This document shows, one piece after another, positions 37,130 through 46,405 of a stretch of DNA of 64,000 bases; position 1 is the first letter of the stretch, and every line of letters starts with the position of its first letter. The stretch lies in assembly GCA_029245025.1 (NCBI GenBank), contig JAQWQC010000034.1, positions 310,001 to 374,000 of the forward strand. Direction: 5' to 3'. A program made the translations under genes and the position numbers. The notes below the pieces were generated by a model. The model had not been told where the DNA came from. It saw nothing but the letters and a program-made list of their open reading frames with translations, and made no database searches. This DNA comes from Rhodospirillaceae bacterium (GTDB lineage Bacteria > Pseudomonadota > Alphaproteobacteria > Rhodospirillales > Rhodospirillaceae).

Positions 37130-38674
37130 ATGCCCCAACCCGATCATGACGGATTTGAAAACGCATCCGCTGCTATAGAATCAGCCCGTGCATTGATTGA
37201 GGATGGGCGCCCGTATGATGCGGAAAAGCTTCTTCGGAAAGGGCTGGAGAAAGAGCCAGAAAACCAGAATCTCCTGAGTCATCTTGGCGTTGCGCTTCAT
37301 AATCAGGGCCATCTCTCTGAGTGCGTCGGTATTCTTAATCATGCAGTTGAACTGGATCCATCGGATACTTTCGCCCAGGCTGCGTTGGGGGGTAGCTATA
37401 CGAGGCTTGCTGATCCGCAGTCAGCGATCAAACATTACACCGCATGCTTACAAAGCAACCCCGCGCACGCTGAGGCTGGACTTGGGTTGGCGGACGCGTT
37501 GGCGCGAACATACCAATACAAAGACTCAGCATGTTGTGCACGGCGAATACTAGAGCATGATCCAGGCAACATTTCAGCTTCGGTTATTCTTGCTCGTTGC
37601 TTGAGGCATCTGGGTTCTGTGGAGGCAGCCGTTACAGTTCTTGACGGTATTGATCGTATAGAAGGAAATATTGAAAGGTTGCTTGCGGCGCCTGAGGTTC
37701 AATGGAAGCTCGATTTAGAACGCGCGCGCTGTCTTATAGATGTTGGAGACCATTCAGCTGCATTCTATTTTTTCGAAAAGGCCAATGCGAGGTTTCGGGA
37801 CGCCAATCCTCTTTGGAAGAACCTTCATGCACTTTTTCAAAAGGATATTTGGGCACAGCAAGTGTATTTGGATGCGTTGTGTAAGCGGAAGCCAATGGCT
37901 AAAGGTGCAGAAACCCCGTTATTCGCTAAGCCTCAGGCATTTGTTGTTGGGTTTCCAAGGTCAGGGACGACACTTTTGCGCACTATCTTGGGGTCACACC
38001 CAGAGGTGGGGGTAGTTCAGGAGTCAAACGCGTTAGGAGATGCTTGTGTGTCAGTGCCAGGGGGGCTGACGACGGTTGCAACACCCGAGCATGTTCTTCA
38101 TGCCGTACGTAGCAAATATTACTTAGACATAAACCCCCGAATTGCTAATGGATCCCATCGTGTTTTGGTGGATATCCATCCATACAATACACGCTTGGCG
38201 GCATGGATGGCTGAGTTGTTCCCGCACGCCAAGCTCGTTCTATTGGTGCGTCACCCATGTGATGTTTGTTTGAGTGCATATATGCAAGGATTTGAGCTCA
38301 ATACTCTCACGTCTGGGATGCTCTCGCTTGAGGATACGGTTCGGTCCTATACTCAAATTATGTCGCTATGGAATAATGCGACCAAGGCGCTGCCCCTTGA
38401 TGTTCTCGTCGCTCGCTATGAAGATATTGTTTCCGATTTTCAACCCGAGGTCGTTCGAATTCTGAATCACATCGGGGTGGATTGGGATGCACGAGTGAGT
38501 GAGTTCAATCAGAATGCAAGATCTGACCAACCAAAGACAGCTAGCGACCACCAAGTCATCAAGCCGTTATATGATCATGCCTCGTACCGATGGAAAAAGT
38601 GCCGCTCAATAATTGAGCCGCATTTTGAGAGTCTTGCGCCGTTTGTCGAAGCCTATGGGTATGATCTCGACTAA
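37130..38674 (+). CDS. TPR-repeat sulfotransferase
   Basis: A 514-residue protein. The N-terminal half (about 10-200) has tetratricopeptide repeats, for example AEKLLRKGLEKEPENQNLL and GILNHAVELDPSDTFAQAALGG. The C-terminal half is a PAPS-dependent sulfotransferase (Sulfotransfer family) with the 5'-phosphosulfate loop GFPRSGTTLLR and the later LVLLVRHPCDVCLSAY region, which matches the 3'-phosphate site. It probably sulfates a protein, sugar or small molecule. AT-richer than its core neighbours ubiD and ubiA, so likely acquired. No PAPS-synthesis genes are nearby. Confidence 0.88.
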   Translation: MPQPDHDGFENASAAIESARALIEDGRPYDAEKLLRKGLEKEPENQNLLSHLGVALHNQGHLSECVGILNHAVELDPSDTFAQAALGGSYTRLADPQSAIKHYTACLQSNPAHAEAGLGLADALARTYQYKDSACCARRILEHDPGNISASVILARCLRHLGSVEAAVTVLDGIDRIEGNIERLLAAPEVQWKLDLERARCLIDVGDHSAAFYFFEKANARFRDANPLWKNLHALFQKDIWAQQVYLDALCKRKPMAKGAETPLFAKPQAFVVGFPRSGTTLLRTILGSHPEVGVVQESNALGDACVSVPGGLTTVATPEHVLHAVRSKYYLDINPRIANGSHRVLVDIHPYNTRLAAWMAELFPHAKLVLLVRHPCDVCLSAYMQGFELNTLTSGMLSLEDTVRSYTQIMSLWNNATKALPLDVLVARYEDIVSDFQPEVVRILNHIGVDWDARVSEFNQNARSDQPKTASDHQVIKPLYDHASYRWKKCRSIIEPHFESLAPFVEAYGYDLD

Positions 38675-38681
38675 GGATGAA

Positions 38682-39620
38682 TCATGCATGCATACCAAAT
38701 ATAGCAGCTGCGATCAGGAAGCCTGCGTCTCTGTTCGATCTAAATCTCTCTAAACAGTTATTTGTATCATCAGTATTCAGGGTGGCGGCTTGCCAAGTGA
38801 AGTGAATAGCTGCGGCGGTAAGTAGGACGCCAGTGACCCAAGAGAGCCCAACGATTCCTACTGCGAGCGCAAGAAGCACAATAGTCAAAGTATACATAGC
38901 GATGACAAAAGGGAGTGTCTGTGATCCAAGGGCCAGGGCAGAGGATTTTACGCCGATGAGAGCATCATCCTCTTTATCTTGGTGGGCGTAGATGGTGTCG
39001 TAACCAAGCGTCCAGAAGAAGCCGGCGGCATATAATGCGACCGCGGGCCAATCCAGTGAGCCCGTGACAGCGCTCCATCCCATCAATATGCCCCAGTTAA
39101 AGGTCAGCCCCAGCCAGGCCTGTGGCCAGTAAGTGATGCGCTTCATGAAAGGGTAGCTCACCACGAGCAAAAGTGACGCGACGCCTAATCCGATCGTTAG
39201 CATATTAAGCTGGACAAGAACGATAAATCCTACAAACAACTGAACAGTAAGAAAGGTCCAAGCCTGTGGGACCGACACCTCACCAGATGGAATAGGGCGC
39301 TGAGCGGTTCGGGAGACCTTGGCATCAAAGTCACGGTCAATGATGTCATTATAGGTACACCCAGCACCGCGCATTGCCATGGCCCCCAACGCAAATAAGA
39401 TTATGAGGTCTAGGCGCAATTCAGATAGGCCATTTCCTTGGGCTAGCAAAATAGACCAAATACACGGCCAAAGCAGCAGCCAGGTGCCGATGGGTCTGTC
39501 GGCGCGGGCTAGCTTGAGGTAACCCCTGCTCCAGGCGGGCGCCAGCCGGTTGATCCAACCGCGTTGTGGAATATCCGACTTAGTCGAGTCAGAAGTAGGT
39601 GATGGTTTGGCATCGGTCAT
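38682..39620 (-). CDS. ubiA: 4-hydroxybenzoate polyprenyltransferase
   Basis: A 312-residue integral membrane prenyltransferase of ubiquinone biosynthesis. Both aspartate-rich motifs are present: NDIIDRDFD (NDxxDxxxD), and DTIYAHQDKEDD as the second. About eight membrane segments. It converges on the sulfotransferase (7-base gap) and is divergent from rsmE, the common alphaproteobacterial order. Confidence 0.95.
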   Translation of the reverse strand: MTDAKPSPTSDSTKSDIPQRGWINRLAPAWSRGYLKLARADRPIGTWLLLWPCIWSILLAQGNGLSELRLDLIILFALGAMAMRGAGCTYNDIIDRDFDAKVSRTAQRPIPSGEVSVPQAWTFLTVQLFVGFIVLVQLNMLTIGLGVASLLLVVSYPFMKRITYWPQAWLGLTFNWGILMGWSAVTGSLDWPAVALYAAGFFWTLGYDTIYAHQDKEDDALIGVKSSALALGSQTLPFVIAMYTLTIVLLALAVGIVGLSWVTGVLLTAAAIHFTWQAATLNTDDTNNCLERFRSNRDAGFLIAAAIFGMHA

Positions 39621-39678
39621 AGTATCGGTAAACTACGTAGAACGAACGTTTGTCACAATGCTCCATTGGACCAGTTTC

Positions 39679-40434
39679 ATGTCAAATTACACGACGCCCC
39701 TTAGGCTCTATGTAACGAGCGACCTCGCGGTCGGCGTTGATGTCGAATTATCAACTGATCAAGCTCGCTATGTCGTCCAGGTAATGCGACGTGGGGCTGG
39801 AGACCCAATTCTTCTATTCAATGGTCGTCAAGGCGAATGGCAAGGCGCACTGACCAGCCTCAGCAAGAAAAGCGCAACGATTCACCTAGAGCGTCAAACA
39901 CGCCCTCAGGAAAACGAGCGCGAACTCAGGCTTCTCTTTGCGCCAATCAAGCGCCCAGCCATGGAATTGATCGTTCAAAAGGCGACCGAGTTGGGTGTAA
40001 CCGCATTGCAGCCTGTTATTACGCAGCACACCAACAGTGATCGGGTAAGAACTGATCGCCTCAAGACAATTGCGATGGAGGCGGCCGAACAGTGTTGTCG
40101 CATGATGGTGCCAGATGTCTGTGAGCTTGTCGCCCTTTCAGACGCAGTCTCTGATTGGTCAGAAGGGGACGTCTTATTTGTCATGGATGAGACAGGTGGG
40201 GGTGACCCCGTAGCGGACGTTATGGCTGAGACTGCAGGCCGCAATGCGGGCGGTATCTCATTCGTGATTGGTCCGGAAGGTGGATTTGCCGAGACAGAGC
40301 TTGACCTACTGCGTTCGCTGCCGTTTTCTAAGTCTGTTTCCTTGGGACCGCGCATACTTCGTGCGGATACGGCGGCCCTTGCCACGCTAACGTGCTGGCA
40401 AGCGTTGTGTGGGGACTGGCGTCGTGACCTGTAA
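39679..40434 (+). CDS. rsmE: 16S rRNA (uracil(1498)-N(3))-methyltransferase
   Basis: A 251-residue SPOUT-type methyltransferase. Diagnostic parts are the N-terminal PUA-like segment (RLYVTSDLAVG...QARYVVQVMRRGAGD), the KATELGVTALQPV stretch, the AAEQCCRM box and the knot signature FVIGPEGGFAETELDLL followed by LGPRILRADTAA. The start is the ATG at 39679; an ATG at 39658 would add seven residues. gshA follows 49 bases downstream. Confidence 0.95.
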   Translation: MSNYTTPLRLYVTSDLAVGVDVELSTDQARYVVQVMRRGAGDPILLFNGRQGEWQGALTSLSKKSATIHLERQTRPQENERELRLLFAPIKRPAMELIVQKATELGVTALQPVITQHTNSDRVRTDRLKTIAMEAAEQCCRMMVPDVCELVALSDAVSDWSEGDVLFVMDETGGGDPVADVMAETAGRNAGGISFVIGPEGGFAETELDLLRSLPFSKSVSLGPRILRADTAALATLTCWQALCGDWRRDL

Positions 40435-40483
40435 CCGGGACCGGCACCTAACAATTTGAGGCCGGGAACATTAAGTAAATTTT

Positions 40484-41848
40484 ATGACGTCAATTCCAAC
40501 CAAAGAGACGGCCCCTATTACGAGTAAAGATCAGCTGGCGGCATACGCAGAGGCCGGCTGTAAACCCCGTGAACAATGGCGTGTTGGCACTGAGCACGAA
40601 AAGTTTCTGTATTGCCTGGAGAACTATAAAGCTTTGACCTACAACGGTGAGAGCGGAATTCGCGCCATGCTCGAAGGAATGCAGCGATTTGGCTGGGAGC
40701 CTGTTTTTGAAGGCGATAACGTTATTGCGCTGAAGGCCCCTGGAAAGGGGTCTGTAAGCTTAGAGCCAGGCGGTCAGTTCGAGTTATCTGGCGCCCCGCT
40801 CGAAACAGTTCATCAAACCTGCAGCGAAGTGAACGAGCATCGTGCCCAAGTTAAAGAGGTAGCGGAAGAACTCGGATGCGGATTGCTTGGTTTAGGGATG
40901 ACACCGAACTGGCGCCGCGAAGATACCAATTGGATGCCAAAGGGCCGTTACAAAATTATGCGCGAGTATATGCCTAAGGTTGGCAAGCTTGGCATCGATA
41001 TGATGACGCGCACCTGCACTGTGCAGGTCAATCTTGATTATGATTCTGAATCGACCATGGTCAAAATGATGCGCGTATCGTTGGCGCTGCAGCCCATAGC
41101 GACCGCGTTATGGGCGAACTCTCCCTTTACAGAAGGTAAACCGAATGGGCTGTTAAGTCAGCGTGCAGCGGTTTGGCATGACACTGATAAAGACCGTACC
41201 GGAATGATGCCATTCGCATTTGAAGATGGCATGGGTTTCGAGCGGTATGTCGACTTTGTCCTCGACGCTCCAATGTATTTTGTCTATCGCGACGGCTATA
41301 TCGATGCGTCCGGGCAGTCGTTTAGAGATTTCATGAATGGCACGCTTCCGGCACTCCCTGGTGAAACTCCGACCGTCGAAGATTGGGAAGACCACTTGTC
41401 GACGGTATTTCCAGAAGTGCGCCTCAAAAGATTCCTCGAAATGCGGGGCACGGACTCAGGACCTTGGGCTCGTCTTTGTGCCTTGCCGGCGTTTTGGATG
41501 GGTTTGCTTTACGATGACCAGGCCTTGGATGCTGCGTGGGACGTTGTGAAGGGTTGGACCGCGGAGGAGCGCGACTCACTCTACCGGTCTGTCCCTGTAA
41601 AAGCCCTCAAATCTCAGGTTGCGGGGCGTTCCGCACAGGAGGTTGCTCTGCAGGTTTTAAATATCGCGCGCGCTGGTTTAAACCGCCGGGCACGTATGGA
41701 TTCCGCAGGTAATGATGAGACTGGATTCCTCACGCCCTTGCAAGAGATCGCTGCATCAGGGATAACACCAGCAGAGCTGATGCTCGACGCCTTCCACTCC
41801 AAGTGGGGCGGCGACATCACGAAGGTTTTTTCCGAGTATAGCTACTAA
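40484..41848 (+). CDS. gshA: Glutamate-cysteine ligase (plant/alphaproteobacterial type)
   Basis: A 454-residue enzyme for the first step of glutathione synthesis. It belongs to the plant-like GCS2 group typical of alphaproteobacteria: RVGTEHEKFLY near the N-terminus, GSVSLEPGGQFELSGAP, LGMTPNWRRED, and the MTRTCTVQVNLDY region. No gshB is seen. A glutathione-type MAPEG protein lies 14 kb downstream. Followed 9 bases later by chorismate mutase. Confidence 0.95.
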   Translation: MTSIPTKETAPITSKDQLAAYAEAGCKPREQWRVGTEHEKFLYCLENYKALTYNGESGIRAMLEGMQRFGWEPVFEGDNVIALKAPGKGSVSLEPGGQFELSGAPLETVHQTCSEVNEHRAQVKEVAEELGCGLLGLGMTPNWRREDTNWMPKGRYKIMREYMPKVGKLGIDMMTRTCTVQVNLDYDSESTMVKMMRVSLALQPIATALWANSPFTEGKPNGLLSQRAAVWHDTDKDRTGMMPFAFEDGMGFERYVDFVLDAPMYFVYRDGYIDASGQSFRDFMNGTLPALPGETPTVEDWEDHLSTVFPEVRLKRFLEMRGTDSGPWARLCALPAFWMGLLYDDQALDAAWDVVKGWTAEERDSLYRSVPVKALKSQVAGRSAQEVALQVLNIARAGLNRRARMDSAGNDETGFLTPLQEIAASGITPAELMLDAFHSKWGGDITKVFSEYSY

Positions 41849-41857
41849 TGCGACCTT

Positions 41858-42187
41858 ATGACCGATCAAATTGATACTGATAGCCCGGTGTTGGAAGAAT
41901 GTGAGTCTCTTGGTCAGGTGCGCGAGCATATCGACCGATTAGACCATGCGATTGTCCCCTTGCTTGTGGAGCGCAACCACTACGTCATGCAGGCGGCGAA
42001 ACTCAAAGGCGATATTAATGCCGCTCGTGTGCCAGCTAGGATTGAAGACGTGGTCCAGAAAGTTCGTCGTGTCGCAGAAACGCGAGGGAGCAATCCAGAG
42101 ATAGTCGAAGCGATTTACAGGGCGATGATTGAGATCAATATCCAGCTCGAACAAGAGCAGATCGAAAAGAGAAATAGTGGCGGTTGA
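41858..42187 (+). CDS. Chorismate mutase (AroQ type)
   Basis: A 109-residue all-helical chorismate mutase that makes prephenate for Phe/Tyr synthesis. The AroQ pattern is clear: an N-terminal VREHIDRLDHAIVPLL helix with the conserved Arg/Asp, ERNHYVMQAAKLK, RIEDVVQKVR, then an EIVEAIYRAMIE helix. It is a monofunctional domain; no prephenate dehydratase is attached. The stop overlaps the ATG of the GNAT gene (TGATG). Could alternatively act as an isochorismate-pyruvate lyase, which shares the fold. Confidence 0.9.
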   Translation: MTDQIDTDSPVLEECESLGQVREHIDRLDHAIVPLLVERNHYVMQAAKLKGDINAARVPARIEDVVQKVRRVAETRGSNPEIVEAIYRAMIEINIQLEQEQIEKRNSGG

Positions 42188-42756
42188 TGAACTCGGGTTC
42201 GGTCATTGCCGAAGGAGAAGGGTATCGCCTCCGGCAGCTGCGCTTGAGTGATGCCAAAGTTCTTGAAGAGTTTGCTGAGGACGAGCGGTACTGGCTTTTT
42301 TTGGCAGACTGCACGCGCACCCCATATCAAGTAAGACAATTGGTAATGAATTCGGTATCCGCATCCTCGCGCCCTCTCGCCCGCGAACAATGGTGGGCTG
42401 TTGAAAACCCGGCTTCAGAAAAGGTGATTGGTACAGCCAACCTCAAATACATTGGAGAGAAGGCAGACCGTAATGGATCAATCGGGTGTACGCTGGCGCC
42501 GGATTTCCAAGGCAAGGGGCTGGGCACAAGATTGGGTTGGGCTCTTGTTGTGCTCGCCTTTGAGACCTTCAATTTGCATCGAGTTGAGTGCACCTGTGCC
42601 GTCGATAACGATGCCTCCGTTCATATCATGAAAAACACCTACGGCATGGTTTATGAAGGTATACGCCGTGAGTATAGGTGCACGGCTCGTGGCTGGTGGA
42701 GCTCTCACGTGTTTTCGATTCTCGAAAACGAATATGCCGAGAAGGTGAATCGTTAG
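42187..42756 (+). CDS. GNAT acetyltransferase (RimJ/RimL type)
   Basis: A 189-residue N-acetyltransferase. YRLRQLRLSDAKVLEEF opens the domain, and the acetyl-CoA loop appears as DFQGKGLGTRLGWAL. RimJ/RimL relatives acetylate protein N-termini or small amines; the target here is unknown. The start ATG at 42187 overlaps the previous stop by one base. Three bases separate it from the convergent DUF1838 gene. Confidence 0.9.
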   Translation: MNSGSVIAEGEGYRLRQLRLSDAKVLEEFAEDERYWLFLADCTRTPYQVRQLVMNSVSASSRPLAREQWWAVENPASEKVIGTANLKYIGEKADRNGSIGCTLAPDFQGKGLGTRLGWALVVLAFETFNLHRVECTCAVDNDASVHIMKNTYGMVYEGIRREYRCTARGWWSSHVFSILENEYAEKVNR

Positions 42757-42759
42757 GCG

Positions 42760-43647
42760 CTAGATTCCAGGGTTCGTAAAGAATTTGGGGTAGTCTTTGC
42801 CGATGCGTTTGCGCAGCCACGAAGGAATACCTTCAGGTGTTTCCGTTTTTTCCGCGAGGTACCGCATCATGATATGGCCTGGTACGTCGTCCATGTCGAG
42901 CCAGCCAGGCCATGGTGCATCCGCAGCGATATGAGCAAAGCTTTTCGCGCTTAGAAGTTCTGGGTTTTGAACATCACGGGTGTCGGCTGAGAAAGTAATC
43001 ATCTCGGTGAGTTGGACATCGCTTCGGCGTGGATTTTCCGTCGACATAGGTTCGACATCGGCAGGCCGAAACATGAGTATGTCGTCATTAAAGAAAATGC
43101 GTCCTTCCCCAAATAGGGGTGGTCCGACTTTGTTGACGAAGGCCGCCGGTGCTTCCCAGTCAATGTCGGGGTTGAACCCTCCTGTGGGATTGATGCGAAC
43201 GAGTGGTCCCGGAACAGGTCGCTGGTGTTGCACCGGCACCAATTTACCTGTGATAGGATTGTCATAGAAGTCTTCGATCAATGCGCCAGTTTTCGGGTGT
43301 TGTGTGTAGTTGCACTCGACATATCGTAAGTCGATCGTTCGGTCGTTTCGGACTGTCATACGGTGTTGGCTGACCCCTTCGCGACAGAATAATAGCTGCG
43401 CGATGCCTACATTAGGGATTCCGTAAACATGGGCAACGTAGTGATACAAGCCAACACCACCGTCCAGACGTCCGCGGACTTTGGTATAAGCTGTTAGCCA
43501 ATCGTAGGGATCGGTGAAATCGTAGGGTCCCGCTAGAGGGCTTTCTTGATTGTCTTGTGCCGATACACCGCAACTAAATGCACCGGCGCCCACAGTAAAG
43601 CTGGAGGCTGAGATCAACAATCGGCGACGGGTAAGGGGAGCGATCAT
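42760..43647 (-). CDS. DUF1838 family protein A, Tat signal
   Basis: A 295-residue member of DUF1838, a family without assigned function as far as I know. The N-terminus MIAPLTRRRLLISAS is a twin-arginine leader, so the folded protein is exported. The start at 43647 is favoured because GAGGA lies 5-6 bases upstream; two earlier ATGs (43659, 43680) are in frame. Shared family features are YVECNYTQHPKTG with a DNPITGK segment, and a degenerate C-terminal PWPGWLDMDDVPGH where other copies read PWMxMGQ. It groups with copy D (54,969), both having the QHPxTG block. Confidence 0.82.
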   Translation of the reverse strand: MIAPLTRRRLLISASSFTVGAGAFSCGVSAQDNQESPLAGPYDFTDPYDWLTAYTKVRGRLDGGVGLYHYVAHVYGIPNVGIAQLLFCREGVSQHRMTVRNDRTIDLRYVECNYTQHPKTGALIEDFYDNPITGKLVPVQHQRPVPGPLVRINPTGGFNPDIDWEAPAAFVNKVGPPLFGEGRIFFNDDILMFRPADVEPMSTENPRRSDVQLTEMITFSADTRDVQNPELLSAKSFAHIAADAPWPGWLDMDDVPGHIMMRYLAEKTETPEGIPSWLRKRIGKDYPKFFTNPGI

Positions 43648-43820
43648 GAAAATCCTCATCGGATAGGTGTGGCTAGACAAGGCAATACACTCCTCGACCT
43701 GTCATGCTCTGTCCACCCTTTGAGCAGGTCTGCTATTCTGCGCTAGAGTGCCTATTCAGGCTCAGGTAGTGTGCTGACCAGATACTGCTATGCCGCAAAA
43801 ACCCAGAAAGGGAGATGTCT

Positions 43821-44834
43821 ATGAAATTTATGGGAACCGGCGTTCCACTCATCAATCGGCGCCAGGCGCTACAATTTTCATCGGGGATAGGCCTTGGTGT
43901 TGCGGCTTCGACAATTTTGTCAACTCCAGCGGAAGCAATTGGCGGACCTGGGAATGACGCTCGCATCAATGGTCCGTATGTCGATCTCCGCACCAAAGAA
44001 GGCAACATGGAAGCTAGTGGTCGGATCTACGGCAACATAGACGCTGGTGTCCCTAAGTTCGGGTGGTACGACGGCTACGTCATGGGTGTTGCGCCCGGTG
44101 GTCCGGTGAAAAATATCTGCGGCTTTAAGGGCATGAGTGCAGCGAAGCTGATTCCTAACGAAGGCAAGCCAGGGTGGCGGAAAGTTTTGCGCGAAGTTGG
44201 TTTCTACTATGACCTTAAGACCGGCGAGATCATGGAAGAGATGGTCAACCCGTATACGGATGAAAAAGTCCGGGTGGTTCACGTGGCCAACGATCCATTC
44301 AATCAGACCATTGAGCCTTACTATCCACCACCCCCGAACTACGGTGGACTAAATGAGCAAAAAGAACCGTTGCCGCAAATCCCTGTCATCTTGACGTGGA
44401 ATGTGTCCGGTGATGAACGCCTCCTCATGGAGCGCCACATTCATTTGTATTATCCTGCAGCTCTTGAGCCCAATAAGTGGGTCCGTGAAAGCTCAGGGCC
44501 GATGAACCGAGTGTCAGAAATGTTCTTCTTCAATATGTCTCTGGAGGACATGCAAAACGCAGACCTTACGTCGATTGAGTACTCTGGCACATGGGGACGC
44601 ATTACACCTTGGCTCCCATGGATGCTGATGGGGCAGGCCCCTGGTAATGTTGTTTATCAGACCTTCATGGGTGGCTACGACAAGCTAGAGGACATTCCTC
44701 AGGATATCGTCGAGTATACGGCGAAGAACTACGAGAAGTACTTAACCCCACCGCCTGACGATTACGGTCCGTCACTTTCCAGCCTTGAAAACTACGCCCG
44801 GGAACAGGAGCCTATTCAGCCCGGTGGTGTATAA
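43821..44834 (+). CDS. DUF1838 family protein B, Tat signal
   Basis: A 337-residue DUF1838 protein with a twin-arginine leader (LINRRQALQFSSGIG, ending near TPAEA). I use the ATG at 43821: GGGAG at 43810-43814 is 6-7 bases away, while the ATG at 43815 abuts it. Features are FYYDLKTGEIMEEMVNP, RHIHLYYPAALEPNKW, PWLPWMLMGQAPG and a C-terminal YAREQEPIQPGGV. It is closely similar to copy C (48,539) over the whole length, so they are paralogues. A strong terminator follows. Divergent from copy A with about 170 bases between. Confidence 0.85.
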   Translation: MKFMGTGVPLINRRQALQFSSGIGLGVAASTILSTPAEAIGGPGNDARINGPYVDLRTKEGNMEASGRIYGNIDAGVPKFGWYDGYVMGVAPGGPVKNICGFKGMSAAKLIPNEGKPGWRKVLREVGFYYDLKTGEIMEEMVNPYTDEKVRVVHVANDPFNQTIEPYYPPPPNYGGLNEQKEPLPQIPVILTWNVSGDERLLMERHIHLYYPAALEPNKWVRESSGPMNRVSEMFFFNMSLEDMQNADLTSIEYSGTWGRITPWLPWMLMGQAPGNVVYQTFMGGYDKLEDIPQDIVEYTAKNYEKYLTPPPDDYGPSLSSLENYAREQEPIQPGGV

Positions 44835-44858
44835 GACCATTCAATATAGATATGTTAA

Positions 44859-44885
44859 AGAGGCGCCGTTCGGCGCCTCTTTTTT
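44859..44885 (+). terminator. Rho-independent terminator after DUF1838 B
   Basis: A perfect 9-bp stem (AGAGGCGCC at 44859-44867 pairs with GGCGCCTCT at 44872-44880), a GTTC tetraloop and a following run of Ts. It sits 25 bases after the DUF1838 B stop and touches the 3' end of the convergent VOC gene. Confidence 0.9.
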
Positions 44886-45318
44886 ACCCGGGCGGCTTTT
44901 CAGCCAATGGAAAGTCCACGTGGATATGGTTGCCGTCCGGATCGCGGAAATTGACCTGCACCATCGCCACATCGGGCATGTCGGCCAGATCAAAAGGGCA
45001 ATCTATATTTTCAAGCCGGTTTAGAAATTCGCCCATACCGGTTGCTGTAAACGCGAAGTGCTCGACTTGTAAATTGCTATGGACCGGATCAGTTGAGTCG
45101 ACCTCGATAAAGTGGACCCAAGCAGCGCTGTAGTTTTGTTTCACGGCATCCAGGCTATCAGCTATCTTTTCTTCGCCGTAGAGCCACGCCCCACCGGCGC
45201 CACCGAAGTGAGGGCGCGGTCCAGGCCTGAGGTCCAGCACCCGCTCATAGAACTCTAGCATCGTCTGCAGATTGGCAGTGCGAACGTTAACGTGATCCAG
45301 GGTCAGGTTCAGTCCCAT
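44884..45318 (-). CDS. Single-domain VOC family protein
   Basis: A 144-residue glyoxalase/bleomycin-resistance-fold protein: LDHVNVRTANLQTMLEFYERVL at the start and NFRDPDGNHIHVDFP near the end, giving the usual His/Glu-type metal positions. Single modules act as dimers. It is on the minus strand 5 bases after the MBL-fold gene, so the two are co-transcribed, suggesting one pathway. Substrate unknown. Confidence 0.85.
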   Translation of the reverse strand: MGLNLTLDHVNVRTANLQTMLEFYERVLDLRPGPRPHFGGAGGAWLYGEEKIADSLDAVKQNYSAAWVHFIEVDSTDPVHSNLQVEHFAFTATGMGEFLNRLENIDCPFDLADMPDVAMVQVNFRDPDGNHIHVDFPLAEKPPG

Positions 45319-45323
45319 GGCGT

Positions 45324-46217
45324 CTAAATCGCCTCTGGTGCGATTTGGAACCGGCGCAGTTCACTGCCTACCTGTGAGACAATACGCCCAGCTGTGGGTC
45401 CGTCAAAGTGGGCTGGCAGAACAGTGATATCATGGTCGGTAAGGCTGTCGACCAAAGCCGCGCGGGTGGCATTGGCCTTTGCTTTGTCTTCACAGAATGT
45501 CGTCGTCCATTCGGGATGGGCGATGCCGATGGGGCTGTGCAAAACATCACCGGTCAGGATTCCCTTGCGCCCGCCGCTATCCACCTGCACGCAGTAATGG
45601 CCAGGTGTGTGACCATGCGTCGGCAGAATAGTAAGCGCATCATCCAAAGCGAAATCGGTGTCAATGATCTCAGCCTGTTGTGCTTCTATAATTGGTAGAA
45701 TGCTCTCTTGGAATGAGGGCGCGATGTACGCCGTTTGCGCATCCTTGGCCCGTTCTTTTGAGGCGTCTAAATCGTTTTTGGAGAAGACGTATTTGGCGCG
45801 AGGGAAGGTCGGTACCCAACGGCCATCTTTGATTTGGGTGTTCCAGCCCACATGGTCCGCATGAAGATGCGTGCACATGACATAATCGATCTCTTGGGGA
45901 GTCACGCCTAAGGTCGCAAGGTTGTCTAGGAATGGCCCTTCCCTATTGCCCCACTTTTCCAACATGCCACCAAAGGTTTTGTGATTGCCGATGCAGGTAT
46001 CGACCAAAATCGTATGGTAGGGTGTACGAATGATATAGCTATGAAAGCTTAAAATGATGGCTTGAGCTGTAAAGTCGTAGAAGTGTGGCTCCAGCCACTC
46101 CCGATGTTGCTCGATAAGACTGAGGTCCTCTGCCGGATATGCGCGGGCCGCGTCGAACGGCTCGACCATATCGACGATTTTCTCAATTTTAACGTCACCG
46201 AAGACCTGTGGTTTCAT
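45324..46217 (-). CDS. MBL-fold metallohydrolase
   Basis: A 297-residue metallo-beta-lactamase-fold enzyme with the HLHADH dinuclear zinc motif at residues 117-122, a later GHTPGHY histidine, and GDVLHSPIG with the bridging aspartate. No signal peptide, so cytoplasmic. It likely hydrolyses a lactone, thioester or other ester. The start at 46217 follows a G-rich ribosome-binding stretch; an upstream ATG at 46265 would add 16 unlikely residues. It is co-transcribed with the VOC gene downstream. Confidence 0.87.
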   Translation of the reverse strand: MKPQVFGDVKIEKIVDMVEPFDAARAYPAEDLSLIEQHREWLEPHFYDFTAQAIILSFHSYIIRTPYHTILVDTCIGNHKTFGGMLEKWGNREGPFLDNLATLGVTPQEIDYVMCTHLHADHVGWNTQIKDGRWVPTFPRAKYVFSKNDLDASKERAKDAQTAYIAPSFQESILPIIEAQQAEIIDTDFALDDALTILPTHGHTPGHYCVQVDSGGRKGILTGDVLHSPIGIAHPEWTTTFCEDKAKANATRAALVDSLTDHDITVLPAHFDGPTAGRIVSQVGSELRRFQIAPEAI

Positions 46218-46405
46218 TGCGGTTCCCCCCCAGTTTGAGTCGATATTTATTAGATGGAAATTCAAAATATCTATCGTTCCATGCTTCCGAGTGTGTCACT
46301 CAGCGGCGTGTGTCGTCCAGTCCAAGAATAGGAAGAAGGATAAGCGTGGTTGCTTGATCCCAGTAGGGCTGCATTTTTTTCGTCATAGTTACGACGCTGG
46401 CGTAT

